64,000 nucleotides of DNA from Arthrobacter sp. efr-133-R2A-120 (lineage in GTDB: Bacteria > Actinomycetota > Actinomycetes > Actinomycetales > Micrococcaceae): NCBI RefSeq assembly GCF_030209835.1, contig NZ_JARVRF010000015.1:62001-126000 (forward strand). Direction: 5' to 3'. Below the pieces are notes generated by a model that had not been told where the DNA came from, searched no databases, and was given only the letters and a program-made list of their open reading frames with translations. Within the stretch, counting starts at the first letter, position 1; every line of letters starts with the position of its first letter. A program made the position numbers and the translations under genes. Shown here piece after piece: positions 48,830 to 57,581 of the stretch.

Positions 48830-49834
48830 ATGAAAACAGCAATCACCGGCGGTGCCGGTTTCATAGGAAGCCACCTTGTTGAGCACTTGTTGGCAGCCGG
48901 GGACGAAGTCGCCGTGCTGGACAACTTGTCGACCGGACGCTTGGAGAATCTCAAGGGCGTCATCGGCCACAGGAACTTCCATTTCGTCGAGGGCACCATT
49001 CTCGACCGGGATGCGGTGGACAGGGTCGTGGCGGGTGCCGACAGGGTCTTCCATCTGGCCGCCGCTGTTGGGGTGAACTTGATTGTCGACCACCCGTTGG
49101 AGAGCCTCCGCACGAATATCCATGGCACCGAAGTGGTCCTGGACGCGGTCCTGGAATCAGGTGCCTCAATCTTGCTGGCGTCCACAAGCGAGATCTACGG
49201 CAAGAACACCTCGGACAGCCTCTCGGAGGAAGCGGACCGCATCCTGGGATCCGCGCTCAAATCCCGGTGGACCTACGCTGCGGCCAAGGGCATTGACGAG
49301 GCATTTGCCCATGCATACTGGCGCCAATTCGGGTTGCCGGTTGCCATCGTGCGGCTCTTCAACACAGTAGGCCCGCGGCAGACGGGCCGCTATGGAATGG
49401 TTGTTCCGCGACTTGTGCGGCAGGCGCTCCTCGGTGAGCCCCTGACGGTATACGGAGACGGCCACCAGACGAGGTGCTTCTCCTACGTGGGCGATATCGT
49501 TCCCGCCATCGTCCGCATTTCCGAGGAGCCGCTTGCCTACGGAAATGCCTACAACCTCGGCGGCAGTTACGAGATTTCAATCCTGACGTTGGCCGAAAGG
49601 ATCGTTGAACTCCTTGGGAGCGGCAGCGCCATCACCTTGGTGCCCTATGAGCAGGCGTACTCGGAAGGCTACGAGGACATGCGCCGGCGGGTTCCGGACA
49701 ACAGCAAGTCTTTCGGGCTTGTTGGCTTCGAGCCGAAGACCACCTTGGATGAAATCATCCTCAACGTCGCGGCCGACTACAAGCCGGCAAAAGTCCTGGA
49801 TCCCGCACGTTGGAAGATCACCCTCGCGTCTTGA
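48830..49834 (+). CDS. NAD-dependent nucleotide-sugar epimerase/dehydratase (extended SDR)
   Basis: 334 residues, 31 bp after the dehydrogenase, with AGCAGGAG upstream. TGGAGFIGSHLVEHLL is the extended-SDR dinucleotide site; the catalytic pair is in the Tyr-x3-Lys of RWTYAAAKGIDEAF, with ASTSEIYGKN before it. GPRQTGRYGMVVPRLV and YGDGHQTRCFSYVGD are shared with UDP-glucuronate decarboxylases and 4-epimerases. Acting after the dehydrogenase, it would interconvert or decarboxylate the UDP-uronate. Confidence 0.85.
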   Translation: MKTAITGGAGFIGSHLVEHLLAAGDEVAVLDNLSTGRLENLKGVIGHRNFHFVEGTILDRDAVDRVVAGADRVFHLAAAVGVNLIVDHPLESLRTNIHGTEVVLDAVLESGASILLASTSEIYGKNTSDSLSEEADRILGSALKSRWTYAAAKGIDEAFAHAYWRQFGLPVAIVRLFNTVGPRQTGRYGMVVPRLVRQALLGEPLTVYGDGHQTRCFSYVGDIVPAIVRISEEPLAYGNAYNLGGSYEISILTLAERIVELLGSGSAITLVPYEQAYSEGYEDMRRRVPDNSKSFGLVGFEPKTTLDEIILNVAADYKPAKVLDPARWKITLAS

Positions 49835-49928
49835 TGCGGGCCAGAACAAGCCGTGCCGACTGAAGCGGCGTCGTTCGACTGAAGTCGTTCAAGTGAAGAA
49901 GTACCGTGAAGAGAAAGGCTGAGTGCAA

Positions 49929-51884
49929 ATGAAACGAATCTGGGGGGCGTCTTTGTCTCAACCTCGCCACAGGGCCGAACGCTTGAGCCCCAAGGGAAAG
50001 TCGCGTTGGCTCGCAGGCGTTCTGAGCGTCCTGATGTCAACGTCTGTCTTTGGGATAGCGGTACCGGCCGCCCACGCGGCGCCGAACACCATCATTACCC
50101 TGACTTTCGACGACGCCAACGCAGATCAGATTCCCGCTGCGGCTATCCTCAAAAGCAACGGGCTCAAGGGCACGTTCTTTACGCCGTCGGGCTTCCTCAA
50201 CGCTCCGGGCTACATGACAACCCAGGAAGCACTGGCGTTGCAGGCGGACGGAAACGAGATCGGCGGCCACACAGTCACCCACCCGGACCTGGCCCAAATG
50301 GGTGCGGACGAGGTCACACGCCAGATCTGCAATGACAGGGTCAATCTCACCAACATGGGATTCACCAACGTCACCAACTTCGCGTACCCCTTCGCTTCCC
50401 TGACCCCGGCAGTGGAAACCACCGTCGCCGCCTGCGGATACAACAGCGCCCGCGGGCTCGGTGACCTGGAAAGCAAGGTGCCCGGAAGCGCAGGGCTGGG
50501 ATTCGCTGAGACCCTTCCTCCCGCTGATCCTTATGACACAAAGGCCCCGGACGAAGTGGACAACACCTGGACGTTGACCGACCTGCAGAACCTGGTCACC
50601 AAGGCCGAGCCCGGCGGCGGCTGGGTGCAGGTGACGTTCCACCACATCGGTACCGGTATCGATCCAACGTCAGGAATCGCGGATCCCCTGACGGTTTCCA
50701 CCGCGCTCTTCACCCAGTATGTACAGTGGCTCGCCGCGGAGAAGGCCGCCGGGCGGATCGCCGTCCAGACGGTCCAGGAGACGCTTGGCGGAGCCGTCAA
50801 ACCCGTTGTCGCCGGGCCGCCCGCACCGCCTCCCGTCACCGCGGGGAACCTCGTCAAGAATGCGAGCATGGAAACCGCTGGGCCGGTAGCTTCGGGACTG
50901 CCGCAATGCTGGGCCCAGGGCAACTACGGCAGCCACACTTCGGCCTTCACCACGGTAACCCCCGGGCATGGAGGCACCACCGGGACCCATGCCGAGCAGC
51001 TCGTGATGTCGGCCTATGTCAGCGGGGACGCCAAGCTAGTGCCAACCCTCGACCTGGGCGAGTGCGCGCCAAGTGCGACTCCCGGCCACACCTATGAGAT
51101 GAAAGCCTGGTACACCTCGACGACGACGACCCAATTCGAACTGTATTACCGCACGGGGCTGGGAACGTGGACGTATTGGACCGCTAGCCCGTATTTCCCG
51201 GCGTCGACCGCATGGGCACACGCTACGTGGACCTCGCCCGCGCTTCCAGTGGGTGCTTCGGCCGTCAGCATGGGCTTGAACCTGCTCGGCAACGGCACCT
51301 TGATCACGGACGACTTTGAACTCTATGACAGTGCAGGTATAAAGCACTTCATAGACGTCACTCCTACCACGGCGTTCTATGAGGAAATCAGTTGGCTGTC
51401 GAACAACTTGATTTCGCAAGGTTGGCCTGACAACACCTACCGTCCCCTCACGTCAATCACCCGCGAAGCCATGGCAGCGTTCCTCTACCGTTTCTCCGGA
51501 AGCCCTGTAGTGCCGGCGAACGCGCCCACGTTCTCCGATGTGCCAGCCGGCGCTCCGTTCTACAACGAGATCCGTTGGCTGGCATCCACAGGCATCACCA
51601 CGGGGTACCCGGACGGAACCTACCACCCAGGTGAGGCCGTCAGCCGGGCCGCGATGGCCGCGTTCCTCTATCGTCTCAAGGGCCGTCCCTCTGTGCCGGC
51701 GAACGCACCAACCTTCTCCGATGTGCCGGCCGGCGCTCCGTTCTACAACGAGATCCGTTGGCTGGCATCCACAGGCATCACTACCGGCTTCCCTGACGGC
51801 ACGTACAGGCCAACCACCGCAATCAACCGTGACGCCATGGCTGCCTTCTTGTACCGCTACAACATTGATTTCCCGAAGGGTTGA
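49929..51884 (+). CDS. Secreted polysaccharide deacetylase with carbohydrate-binding region and three SLH domains
   Basis: 651 residues from ATG 49929 (AAAGG about 10 nt upstream; GTG 49923 is an alternative). Signal peptide ends near residue 50 (VPAAHA). NodB-type deacetylase: TFDDANA (59-65) with base and metal Asp, HTVTH (114-118) with both metal histidines, FAYPF, and TFHHIG late in the domain. Residues ~300-460 are a beta-rich, probably carbohydrate-binding region (GLGTWTYWTASPYF). Three SLH domains (about 470-650) would attach it to a cell-wall polymer. It would de-N-acetylate a surface glycan in place. 94 bp downstream of the epimerase. Confidence 0.88.
   Translation: MKRIWGASLSQPRHRAERLSPKGKSRWLAGVLSVLMSTSVFGIAVPAAHAAPNTIITLTFDDANADQIPAAAILKSNGLKGTFFTPSGFLNAPGYMTTQEALALQADGNEIGGHTVTHPDLAQMGADEVTRQICNDRVNLTNMGFTNVTNFAYPFASLTPAVETTVAACGYNSARGLGDLESKVPGSAGLGFAETLPPADPYDTKAPDEVDNTWTLTDLQNLVTKAEPGGGWVQVTFHHIGTGIDPTSGIADPLTVSTALFTQYVQWLAAEKAAGRIAVQTVQETLGGAVKPVVAGPPAPPPVTAGNLVKNASMETAGPVASGLPQCWAQGNYGSHTSAFTTVTPGHGGTTGTHAEQLVMSAYVSGDAKLVPTLDLGECAPSATPGHTYEMKAWYTSTTTTQFELYYRTGLGTWTYWTASPYFPASTAWAHATWTSPALPVGASAVSMGLNLLGNGTLITDDFELYDSAGIKHFIDVTPTTAFYEEISWLSNNLISQGWPDNTYRPLTSITREAMAAFLYRFSGSPVVPANAPTFSDVPAGAPFYNEIRWLASTGITTGYPDGTYHPGEAVSRAAMAAFLYRLKGRPSVPANAPTFSDVPAGAPFYNEIRWLASTGITTGFPDGTYRPTTAINRDAMAAFLYRYNIDFPKG
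51510..51783 (+). repeat. Near-identical 90-bp SLH-encoding repeats (183-bp period)
   Basis: Segments starting at 51510 and 51693 share about 90 nearly identical bases, including TCTACAACGAGATCCGTTGG. The period of 61 codons equals one SLH domain. The DNA identity indicates a recent duplication or gene conversion of the second and third SLH domains. Confidence 0.85.
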
Positions 51885-51998
51885 GCGCGGCTCGTCCTGA
51901 GGGACAGTGGGTGGGATTTCCCAGCAAATTTCCGGTGTTCTCCCGCCCAAGGCCACGTACACTGCGAAAAGCACGTAAGACAGGTCCCAAGGGAGCGA

Positions 51999-52784
51999 AT
52001 GGTGAATCCGGCGAAATCGACGGTGAAGCGTTGGAACCGCCCGGCCGTCTGCACTGCATTTTGCGTGGCCCTGCTGACGGCGGCCTGCACCGGACCAGGG
52101 CCGGCGCCGAGCCCGACCCAATCAGCCACGACGGCCGGGCGCTATCCCTGGCACACCGGGATAGTGTCCACGACCTTTTGGGTTGGCGAGATCTTTGATC
52201 CCAAGGCCGCAGATGGCAGCCAAGTAATGTCCACTTACGACTCCCAATGGATGCAGAGCTACGGAGGCTGCGACGGCGTCGTGAAGAACGGCTGCCAGAC
52301 CGAGGCGAGAGCCCAGGCAAAAGGATACGCACCGACCAGCATGACTCCGAAGGAGAACCCGTTCTACCTCGATCTTCCTTTCGATGACATCAACGATCCC
52401 ATCGCGTTTGCTGAACGGGCCAGCGTCATCCCATGGGCGAATGATCCCGGGTTCGCTGGCAATGCCCAGAACCGTTCCTTCAGCTACATGAAGAATCAAT
52501 GGGTCAGGATCCGGATGGGCAACCGCGAATGCTACGGACAGATCGAAGATGCCGGTCCGGGCCAGTATCACGACAAGGACTACGTCTTCGGTTCGAATGA
52601 TGCCCGTCCAGCCAACAAGAACTTCAACGGGGCCGGCATGGATGTGTCGCCTGCGCTCAACGGGTGCCTTGGTTTCTCCGAGCTCGATGGCGAGTCGGAC
52701 AAAGTCGACTGGCAGTTCGTGCCACGGGACCAGGTTCCGGCTGGCCCCTGGCTGAACATCGTCACGGTCAGCCAAGTGAAGTAG
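51999..52784 (+). CDS. Secreted (lipo)protein with double-psi-barrel-like signature, copy 1
   Basis: 261 residues from ATG 51999 (GTG 52002, with better spacing from GGGAG, is an alternative). TACACT at 51958-51963 is a candidate -10. The N-terminus is a signal sequence with a possible lipobox (LLTAAC). The body holds IVSTTFWVGEIFD, NPFYLDLPFDDIND, CYGQIEDAGPGQYHD, then GAGMDVSPALNGCLGF. The pair ...DAGP... and ...GMDVSPA... recalls the DRGP/DLSxxA motifs of RlpA/expansin-type barrels; that assignment is inference. A close paralogue is encoded at 57582-58649. Confidence 0.7.
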   Translation: MVNPAKSTVKRWNRPAVCTAFCVALLTAACTGPGPAPSPTQSATTAGRYPWHTGIVSTTFWVGEIFDPKAADGSQVMSTYDSQWMQSYGGCDGVVKNGCQTEARAQAKGYAPTSMTPKENPFYLDLPFDDINDPIAFAERASVIPWANDPGFAGNAQNRSFSYMKNQWVRIRMGNRECYGQIEDAGPGQYHDKDYVFGSNDARPANKNFNGAGMDVSPALNGCLGFSELDGESDKVDWQFVPRDQVPAGPWLNIVTVSQVK

Positions 52785-52848
52785 CCACGGCGGCCGGGGC
52801 CGTCCCAGGAACCCGGTACAAGCAGCCCCTCGAAAACTGGAGGTATCC

Positions 52849-52935
52849 ATGCAGTGGCTTAAGAAATTGTTCCGGCACGGCAACGGCCGGCACCTCGCCC
52901 GACCGGCCGACGGCAAGAACCAGAACAGGGCGTAA
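52849..52935 (+). CDS. Predicted 28-residue basic peptide
   Basis: ATG 52849 has GGAGGT ending 4 nt upstream, the strongest ribosome-binding sequence of the region, and the frame runs 28 codons to TAA. The peptide starts MQWLKKLFRHGNG and is strongly basic with an amphipathic first half; no signal peptide. It sits 64 bp after the first double-psi-like gene and converges on the GH18 gene. No known family recognised. Confidence 0.5.
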   Translation: MQWLKKLFRHGNGRHLARPADGKNQNRA

Positions 52936-52973
52936 CGTACTGGCCCGGCATGATCCTCTCTTGATCGGCGGGA

Positions 52974-54149
52974 TCAAGGCAGTTTGGCGTGGAATCCTGC
53001 ACTCAACAAATCGGAGAAGCGCTGGGTTCCTTGATCGATGCCGCTGCACACGTGGCTGGCCGGATCCTCTGGAGTGTCCTGCGGGCACGACATATCCCGG
53101 TTCAGGGACCACATGGATACTCGTTGAACCCCCTTGCTGATGGCGAAGGAGTTCAATCCGCGGGCCGCATCAAGGTCGAACACTTCGCCCGGGAGATCGT
53201 TCCGGCCGATCATGGGGGTCAATCCCATCTTTCCCCAGATCTGTTCGCTGTTAAGGGCAATCCCCGCACGCTGATAGATGATGCTGAGCTGGTCGTTGGT
53301 GGACTGGGCCGCCGAGGTTCCGGCATCGAGCATGCTCTGCGATTGACTCCGGCTTGAACCGTAGTTCATGGTCATGATGTTGACCCCGGACAGCTGGACT
53401 CCGGCGGCGAGCATCTGGTCAACGGCTGAGGTTCCGGCGTCGGTCAGCCCTTGCGGGGTGACCGGGAGGGTCAGCCAAATTGAAAGGGCGTGCCCTTCCT
53501 TGACACGCTCCTTCTGGAGGGCAGCGACGGCTGCGGCGCGGCGCTGCCAGGCTGCGCTGTCCGCAAGGTTGTCGCCCTCGATGTCAAAGTCGATGGTTGC
53601 GGGGTTGTAGCGTTCGAGGACGGCCCGGTAGGCCCTTTCCAGATCTGTTGCGTTCTGGCAGGAGTTGGCGAGCTCACTGTTCACTGAGCCGCCGAAGGAC
53701 ACAGCGAAGGCGCCGCCGTTCGACCGGAGCTTGGCGATACGTTCTTCGAGCTTGAGTGAGGTCTTCGCGGCATCGAGGCTGTATGTGCTACCCCAACTCG
53801 GTGTGCAGGCCTGTCCAGCCATTGCCACCACAAACGCCAGAGTGACATTCTTGGTGCCCTCGCCCACGGGTGTCTCGAAAGCGTATTGAGGGACCACAGT
53901 GACGTCGACGTAGCCGGAAAACCACGGGGGCTCGAGGGAACCGTTTGCGTCCGTAGTAAACCGCCACACGAGGATGCCTCCCATCCCCACCACCACAAGG
54001 ACTGCGGCAATGCAGGCCCGGGCGAAACCTGACAGCCGGCGGCGAGGTCCATTGGCTTGGGGCGACAAGCGACGGACGTCCCGCGCGCCGCCCGCCCCAG
54101 CCGAAACGGACGTGCCGCTTCCCTGTTTCCTGGACACGCTCTCCGCCAT
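52974..54149 (-). CDS. Secreted GH18 chitinase-like glycoside hydrolase
   Basis: 391 residues from ATG 54149, with GGAG 7 nt upstream; ATG 54188 gives 13 more residues. One N-terminal membrane/signal segment (about residues 44-63) precedes a GH18 barrel: VTLAFVVAMAGQACTPSWG, GGAFAVSFGGSVNSELA, then the catalytic strand ATIDFDIEGDN with acid Glu, NIMTMNYGSS, and a final VSMWSLNRD. The first Asp of DxxDxDxE is Ala, as in some chitinase subfamilies. It likely cleaves a GlcNAc-containing polymer, either the locus product or chitin. It is the only minus-strand gene between the two operons. Confidence 0.82.
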   Translation of the reverse strand: MAESVSRKQGSGTSVSAGAGGARDVRRLSPQANGPRRRLSGFARACIAAVLVVVGMGGILVWRFTTDANGSLEPPWFSGYVDVTVVPQYAFETPVGEGTKNVTLAFVVAMAGQACTPSWGSTYSLDAAKTSLKLEERIAKLRSNGGAFAVSFGGSVNSELANSCQNATDLERAYRAVLERYNPATIDFDIEGDNLADSAAWQRRAAAVAALQKERVKEGHALSIWLTLPVTPQGLTDAGTSAVDQMLAAGVQLSGVNIMTMNYGSSRSQSQSMLDAGTSAAQSTNDQLSIIYQRAGIALNSEQIWGKMGLTPMIGRNDLPGEVFDLDAARGLNSFAISKGVQRVSMWSLNRDMSCPQDTPEDPASHVCSGIDQGTQRFSDLLSAGFHAKLP

Positions 54150-54255
54150 CCTTAAACTCCGACTGCCCTGATTGCACCATTTGACCATGAACAGGCCGGA
54201 TTCGCCCCTGCCCGCGCCCCCGGGTTTGATCCCCGTGGTTTCGGCGCGTAGCGCA

Positions 54256-54342
54256 CGAGTAGTGGTGCTGTCCGGACGCCAAGGTTGAGTGTAAAGACGG
54301 GTAGAGCCTACTCGTGTCCGTTGCCTCCCTAATTCATACGCT
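54256..54342 (+). promoter_or_regulatory. Promoter of the pseudo-deacetylase/synthase operon with YACTC box
   Basis: CGAGTA (54256-54261) is upstream; AAAGACGGGTAGAGCC (54293-54308) leads into TACTCG (54309-54314), then after 22 bp TACGCT (54337-54342) as -10. GGTCTC (54381-54386) lies 3 nt before ATG 54390, which is 53 nt from the -10 start, exactly as at 47201. Confidence 0.65.
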
Positions 54343-54389
54343 GATGGTGTCAGTTGGTTGAGGGCAACGGGGGAGAGACAGGTCTCACA

Positions 54390-54659
54390 ATGGAAACGGA
54401 CTCTCTGGTCCGAACGGCATCAGGACGCGGCGGATTCATCCGAGAAGGCGTTTGCCTCGAGTCCGAGCCTGTTCTTTGGGGATACAGCACAGTCCCTCCT
54501 ATGGACCCAGCGCCAATTGACGGTGCTGCCGGACGGCAGCGCGCCCTCGCAGAGAGGGTCCCTGAGCGGGGGCCGGTGGTGAATAAGCCTTTGAGACCGA
54601 GGCTTCCCCCAGTCGCCACCGGCCCCTTCAGGAATCCCGGCAACTCGGGTTGGCAATGA
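54390..54659 (+). CDS. Small ORF translationally coupled to the pseudo-deacetylase
   Basis: 89 codons from ATG 54390, with a GGGGGAGAGACAGG purine run upstream. The stop overlaps the next gene's ATG as ATGA, so the two are probably coupled. Sequence begins METDSLVRTASGRGG; Pro/Arg/Gly-rich, no recognised domain or membrane segment. Same leader position as the ORF at 47201, but no clear sequence similarity between the two peptides. Confidence 0.5.
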   Translation: METDSLVRTASGRGGFIREGVCLESEPVLWGYSTVPPMDPAPIDGAAGRQRALAERVPERGPVVNKPLRPRLPPVATGPFRNPGNSGWQ

Positions 54660-56068
54660 GTCCCCGGGTGAAGGGCATCGCATCCGGCCCGGTCCGCACT
54701 TCGAGGAAGCGGGCAGGTCTATGGGCTGCCTCGTGGGTGTCGGTGTTGCTCTTGTTGACGGGCGCAACATCGCTGATCAACGGAAGCCAAGCTCCCGTCG
54801 GTGGGTCCGCGAACAATACCCCCACACCTTCTATCGCCCCGCTCTCTTCTGTCAGCTTGACGTTCGATGCGGGCCGGGCGAGCCAGATGGAGGCGGCCCG
54901 GATCCTGAAGGACCACGGACTCCGGGGCACCTTTTTCATCGACTCGGGCTTTGTTGGCGCACCTGACTACATGACAACGGACAATCTCCATAGCCTGGCC
55001 GCGGACCAGAATGAAATCGGTGGCCACACAGTCACCCTTGCCGATGTGACCTCCGTAGAACCCGATGAAGCGTCGAGACAGATTTGCAACGATCGGGTGA
55101 ACCTCACGGACTGGGGCTTTAAGGTCACTTCCTTTGCCTATCCGTTTGCGGCTTCAACGCCGAAATCGGAGGAACTGGTCGCCGGATGCGGCTACAACAG
55201 CGCGCGAGGCCTCGGCGAGATCAGCACTCCTGTTGACTGCGTCGGCTGCGCGGCAGCAGAAACTGTCCGCCCCGCCGACTTGTTCCGGACGCGGGCGACC
55301 TCGGAGGTCGGCAGCAAATGGACGTTGGCCGACCTTGAGGCGACCGTAGCGCAAGCCGAAAAGGCCGGCGGCTGGTTACAACTGACCTTCTACGACATCG
55401 ACAACAGCGGCAGTCCCCGCTCCATCAGCCCCGCGTTGTTCGAACAGTTCGCCACCTGGCTGGCGGCCAAGACCCAACCAGGGACGATGGCCGTGCGCAC
55501 GGTACACGACGTGATCGGCGGCGTGGCGAAACCCGTGGTGAACGGTCCCGTGGCCGCTCCGGCAGCACCGGGACAGAACGCCATTCGGAATCCGGGGCTC
55601 GAAACTGCTGGAAAGTACGGCTTGCCGCAATGCTGGCAGGTGTCGTCCTACGGCAAGAACGCCGTCGTTCTGAGCACTTTGACTCCAGGTCGCACCGGTG
55701 CGGTGGCCCGTCGCCTGGACGTGACCGAATACGCCTCCGGTGACGCCAAATTGCTTCCCGTCCTCGATCTCGGAGCATGCGCTCCGAGCGTGAGTGCAGG
55801 CCACAGCTATTCGCTCAGGGCGTGGTACCAGTCCAACGCGAAGACCCAATTTGAAGTCTATTACCGCAACAAGCTGGGCACGTGGACCTATTGGACAGCC
55901 AGTCCGTGGTTCACGGCCAACACCAGTTACGAGCAGGCGATCTGGGAAACGCCGCCCGTTCCGGCAGGAGCCGAGGCCATCAGCTTTGGAATGAACCTCT
56001 TCAGTGATGGCCAGCTTGCTACCGACGATTACGAAATGTACGACACTGTGGGAGCACCGTCGCCGTGA
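54656..56068 (+). CDS. Polysaccharide deacetylase-like protein with lost metal-binding site (probable pseudoenzyme)
   Basis: 470 residues from ATG 54656. N-terminal membrane segment (about residues 23-42). It is a paralogue of the SLH-anchored deacetylase (same GTFF, NEIGGHTVT, RQICNDRVNLT and FAYPF stretches, then the same carbohydrate-binding-like region with GTWTYWTASPWF), but lacks SLH domains. The metal site is lost: TFDD is TFDA (69-72), HTVTH is HTVTL (124-128), and TFHHIG is TFYDID. I infer a glycan-binding or assembly subunit. The stop overlaps the synthase start by GTGA. Confidence 0.85.
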   Translation: MSPRVKGIASGPVRTSRKRAGLWAASWVSVLLLLTGATSLINGSQAPVGGSANNTPTPSIAPLSSVSLTFDAGRASQMEAARILKDHGLRGTFFIDSGFVGAPDYMTTDNLHSLAADQNEIGGHTVTLADVTSVEPDEASRQICNDRVNLTDWGFKVTSFAYPFAASTPKSEELVAGCGYNSARGLGEISTPVDCVGCAAAETVRPADLFRTRATSEVGSKWTLADLEATVAQAEKAGGWLQLTFYDIDNSGSPRSISPALFEQFATWLAAKTQPGTMAVRTVHDVIGGVAKPVVNGPVAAPAAPGQNAIRNPGLETAGKYGLPQCWQVSSYGKNAVVLSTLTPGRTGAVARRLDVTEYASGDAKLLPVLDLGACAPSVSAGHSYSLRAWYQSNAKTQFEVYYRNKLGTWTYWTASPWFTANTSYEQAIWETPPVPAGAEAISFGMNLFSDGQLATDDYEMYDTVGAPSP

Positions 56069-57444
56069 TAGTTCTTTCGATCTTTTTGGTTCTGGGAGTC
56101 AGCACGATCTTTTGGTCTCTTGCCGGGCTGGTCCGTCTCGCGGGTGAGGAGTCGTGGCGGGCCCGGGAATTGTCCTTCCGGATCCGCGGGTGGATCGCCT
56201 TGCTGCGCGGCGTCAACGCGCCGATCCCTCGACGTCAACGCGCCCGCCATCGCGCAAAGGGAGTGCGGATCTCCCCGGCGAATGTCGCGGTCCTCATGGC
56301 CGCCCACAACGAGGCTTTGGTCATCAGCGAGACAATCCTTGCCGCGTCCGCTTTAGTCCCTCGACGCAACATCCACGTCGTTTCGGACATGTCCACCGAT
56401 GACACTGCGGCCATTGCGCGGGCCGCCAGGGTGAAGGTCCTTGACCTGGAACCGAACCGTGGCAAGGCAGGTGCACTCGCGGCGGGCATCGCCCATTTCG
56501 ATCTGTGCAGGCGGTTCAAGGTGGTCATGCTCCTGGACGCAGACACCCGCCCGATGCCGGATTATCTCGAAACGGGGCTCCCGCTCTTTGACGACCCCGC
56601 GGTGGTCGCCGTCGCGGGACGGGCCAAGTCAATCATGAGCCCGGCACCTCCGACGGCGATGGGCCGCTTCCTTGTGGCCTACCGGGAGCGTTTGTACATC
56701 GCGGTCCAACTCCTGCTCAAGTACGGCCAGGCAGCCCAGGGTGCCAATGTCGTCTCCATCGTGCCTGGATTTGCCAGCATGTACAGAACCAGCGCGCTCG
56801 CGAAAATAGAGGTCTTGGCGCCCGGACTGGTGATCGAAGACTTCAACATGACGTTTGAAATCCATGCAAAAAAGCTGGGACGGATCGCATTCCATCCCTC
56901 GGCCGCTGTTGCGTACACCCAGGATCCGGACAATCTGAAGGACTACATCAAGCAGGTGCGGCGGTGGATACTCGGTTTCTGGCAGACCGTCAGGCGGCAC
57001 GGCCTGCAGTTCAGCCGATTCTGGTTTGTCCTGGGTTTGTACATTGTTGAACTCGTAGCCAGCTGCCTCTTCTTCGTGCTTCTGGTGCCGGCTTTCCTGC
57101 TATCGTCCCTCGCTGCTGTCGAGGTGTGGATTTTTGGCAATCGATCGGACGTTTTTGTCTTTCTGTCGGGTGTCCTGCGGCCCCAGGACGTCCTCATTGG
57201 GGTCTTCCTGCCGGACCTTTTCCTGACAGTCCTTGCCGCAGTTTCGATGCGCAACCCGCGTTTTCTGTTGATGGCGCCCCTGTTTCCGCTGATGCGGATC
57301 CTGGACGCAGTCATCTGCCTCCAGGTCCTGCCCAGGGCGTACTCGTCGAGTTCGTCGGGAGTGTGGGTCAGCCCGGTCCGGAGGATCCAGCGCCAACCCC
57401 AGGAAGTCTCGACGCCGGGGCCTTCCGTCGTGCGGACGGGCTAG
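56065..57444 (+). CDS. Processive GT2 glycosyltransferase (polysaccharide synthase)
   Basis: 459 residues from GTG 56065, overlapping the pseudo-deacetylase stop. An N-terminal membrane segment, then the GT-A domain: VLMAAHNEALVISETI, LLDADTRPMPDY (DxD), VPGFASMYR, LVIEDFNMTFEI (catalytic ED) and QVRRWILGFW (QxxRW of processive synthases), then three to four membrane segments (about 315-345, 355-380, 395-435). Relatives include NodC, PgaC, hyaluronan and cellulose synthases. It would polymerise a beta-linked, probably N-acetylhexosamine-containing chain while exporting it; the sugar is inferred from the deacetylase and GH18 neighbours. Confidence 0.88.
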   Translation: MIVLSIFLVLGVSTIFWSLAGLVRLAGEESWRARELSFRIRGWIALLRGVNAPIPRRQRARHRAKGVRISPANVAVLMAAHNEALVISETILAASALVPRRNIHVVSDMSTDDTAAIARAARVKVLDLEPNRGKAGALAAGIAHFDLCRRFKVVMLLDADTRPMPDYLETGLPLFDDPAVVAVAGRAKSIMSPAPPTAMGRFLVAYRERLYIAVQLLLKYGQAAQGANVVSIVPGFASMYRTSALAKIEVLAPGLVIEDFNMTFEIHAKKLGRIAFHPSAAVAYTQDPDNLKDYIKQVRRWILGFWQTVRRHGLQFSRFWFVLGLYIVELVASCLFFVLLVPAFLLSSLAAVEVWIFGNRSDVFVFLSGVLRPQDVLIGVFLPDLFLTVLAAVSMRNPRFLLMAPLFPLMRILDAVICLQVLPRAYSSSSSGVWVSPVRRIQRQPQEVSTPGPSVVRTG

Positions 57445-57473
57445 CGCACAATCTGGCGAAGTGAGCGGACACA

Positions 57474-57522
57474 CGGACGCCCACGCTACACAGCCATCGC
57501 GGCTGTGTGGCGTGGGCGTCCG
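57474..57522. terminator. Bidirectional hairpin between synthase and double-psi gene
   Basis: CGGACGCCCACGCTACACAG and its near-exact complement (57501-57522) pair around ATCGC; it lies between convergent genes. No long T-run. Confidence 0.8.
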
Positions 57523-57581
57523 GCACTCCCGGAGTATGTAGTGTCCGGTTGACCCTCAGGGACCTGGGAACGCGTGTCGCG

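Noticed and set aside
54228-54261. Minus-strand YACTC promoter for the GH18 gene
   Set aside because: TACTCG is present on the minus strand (54261-54256), but no TANNNT lies 22-23 bp downstream.
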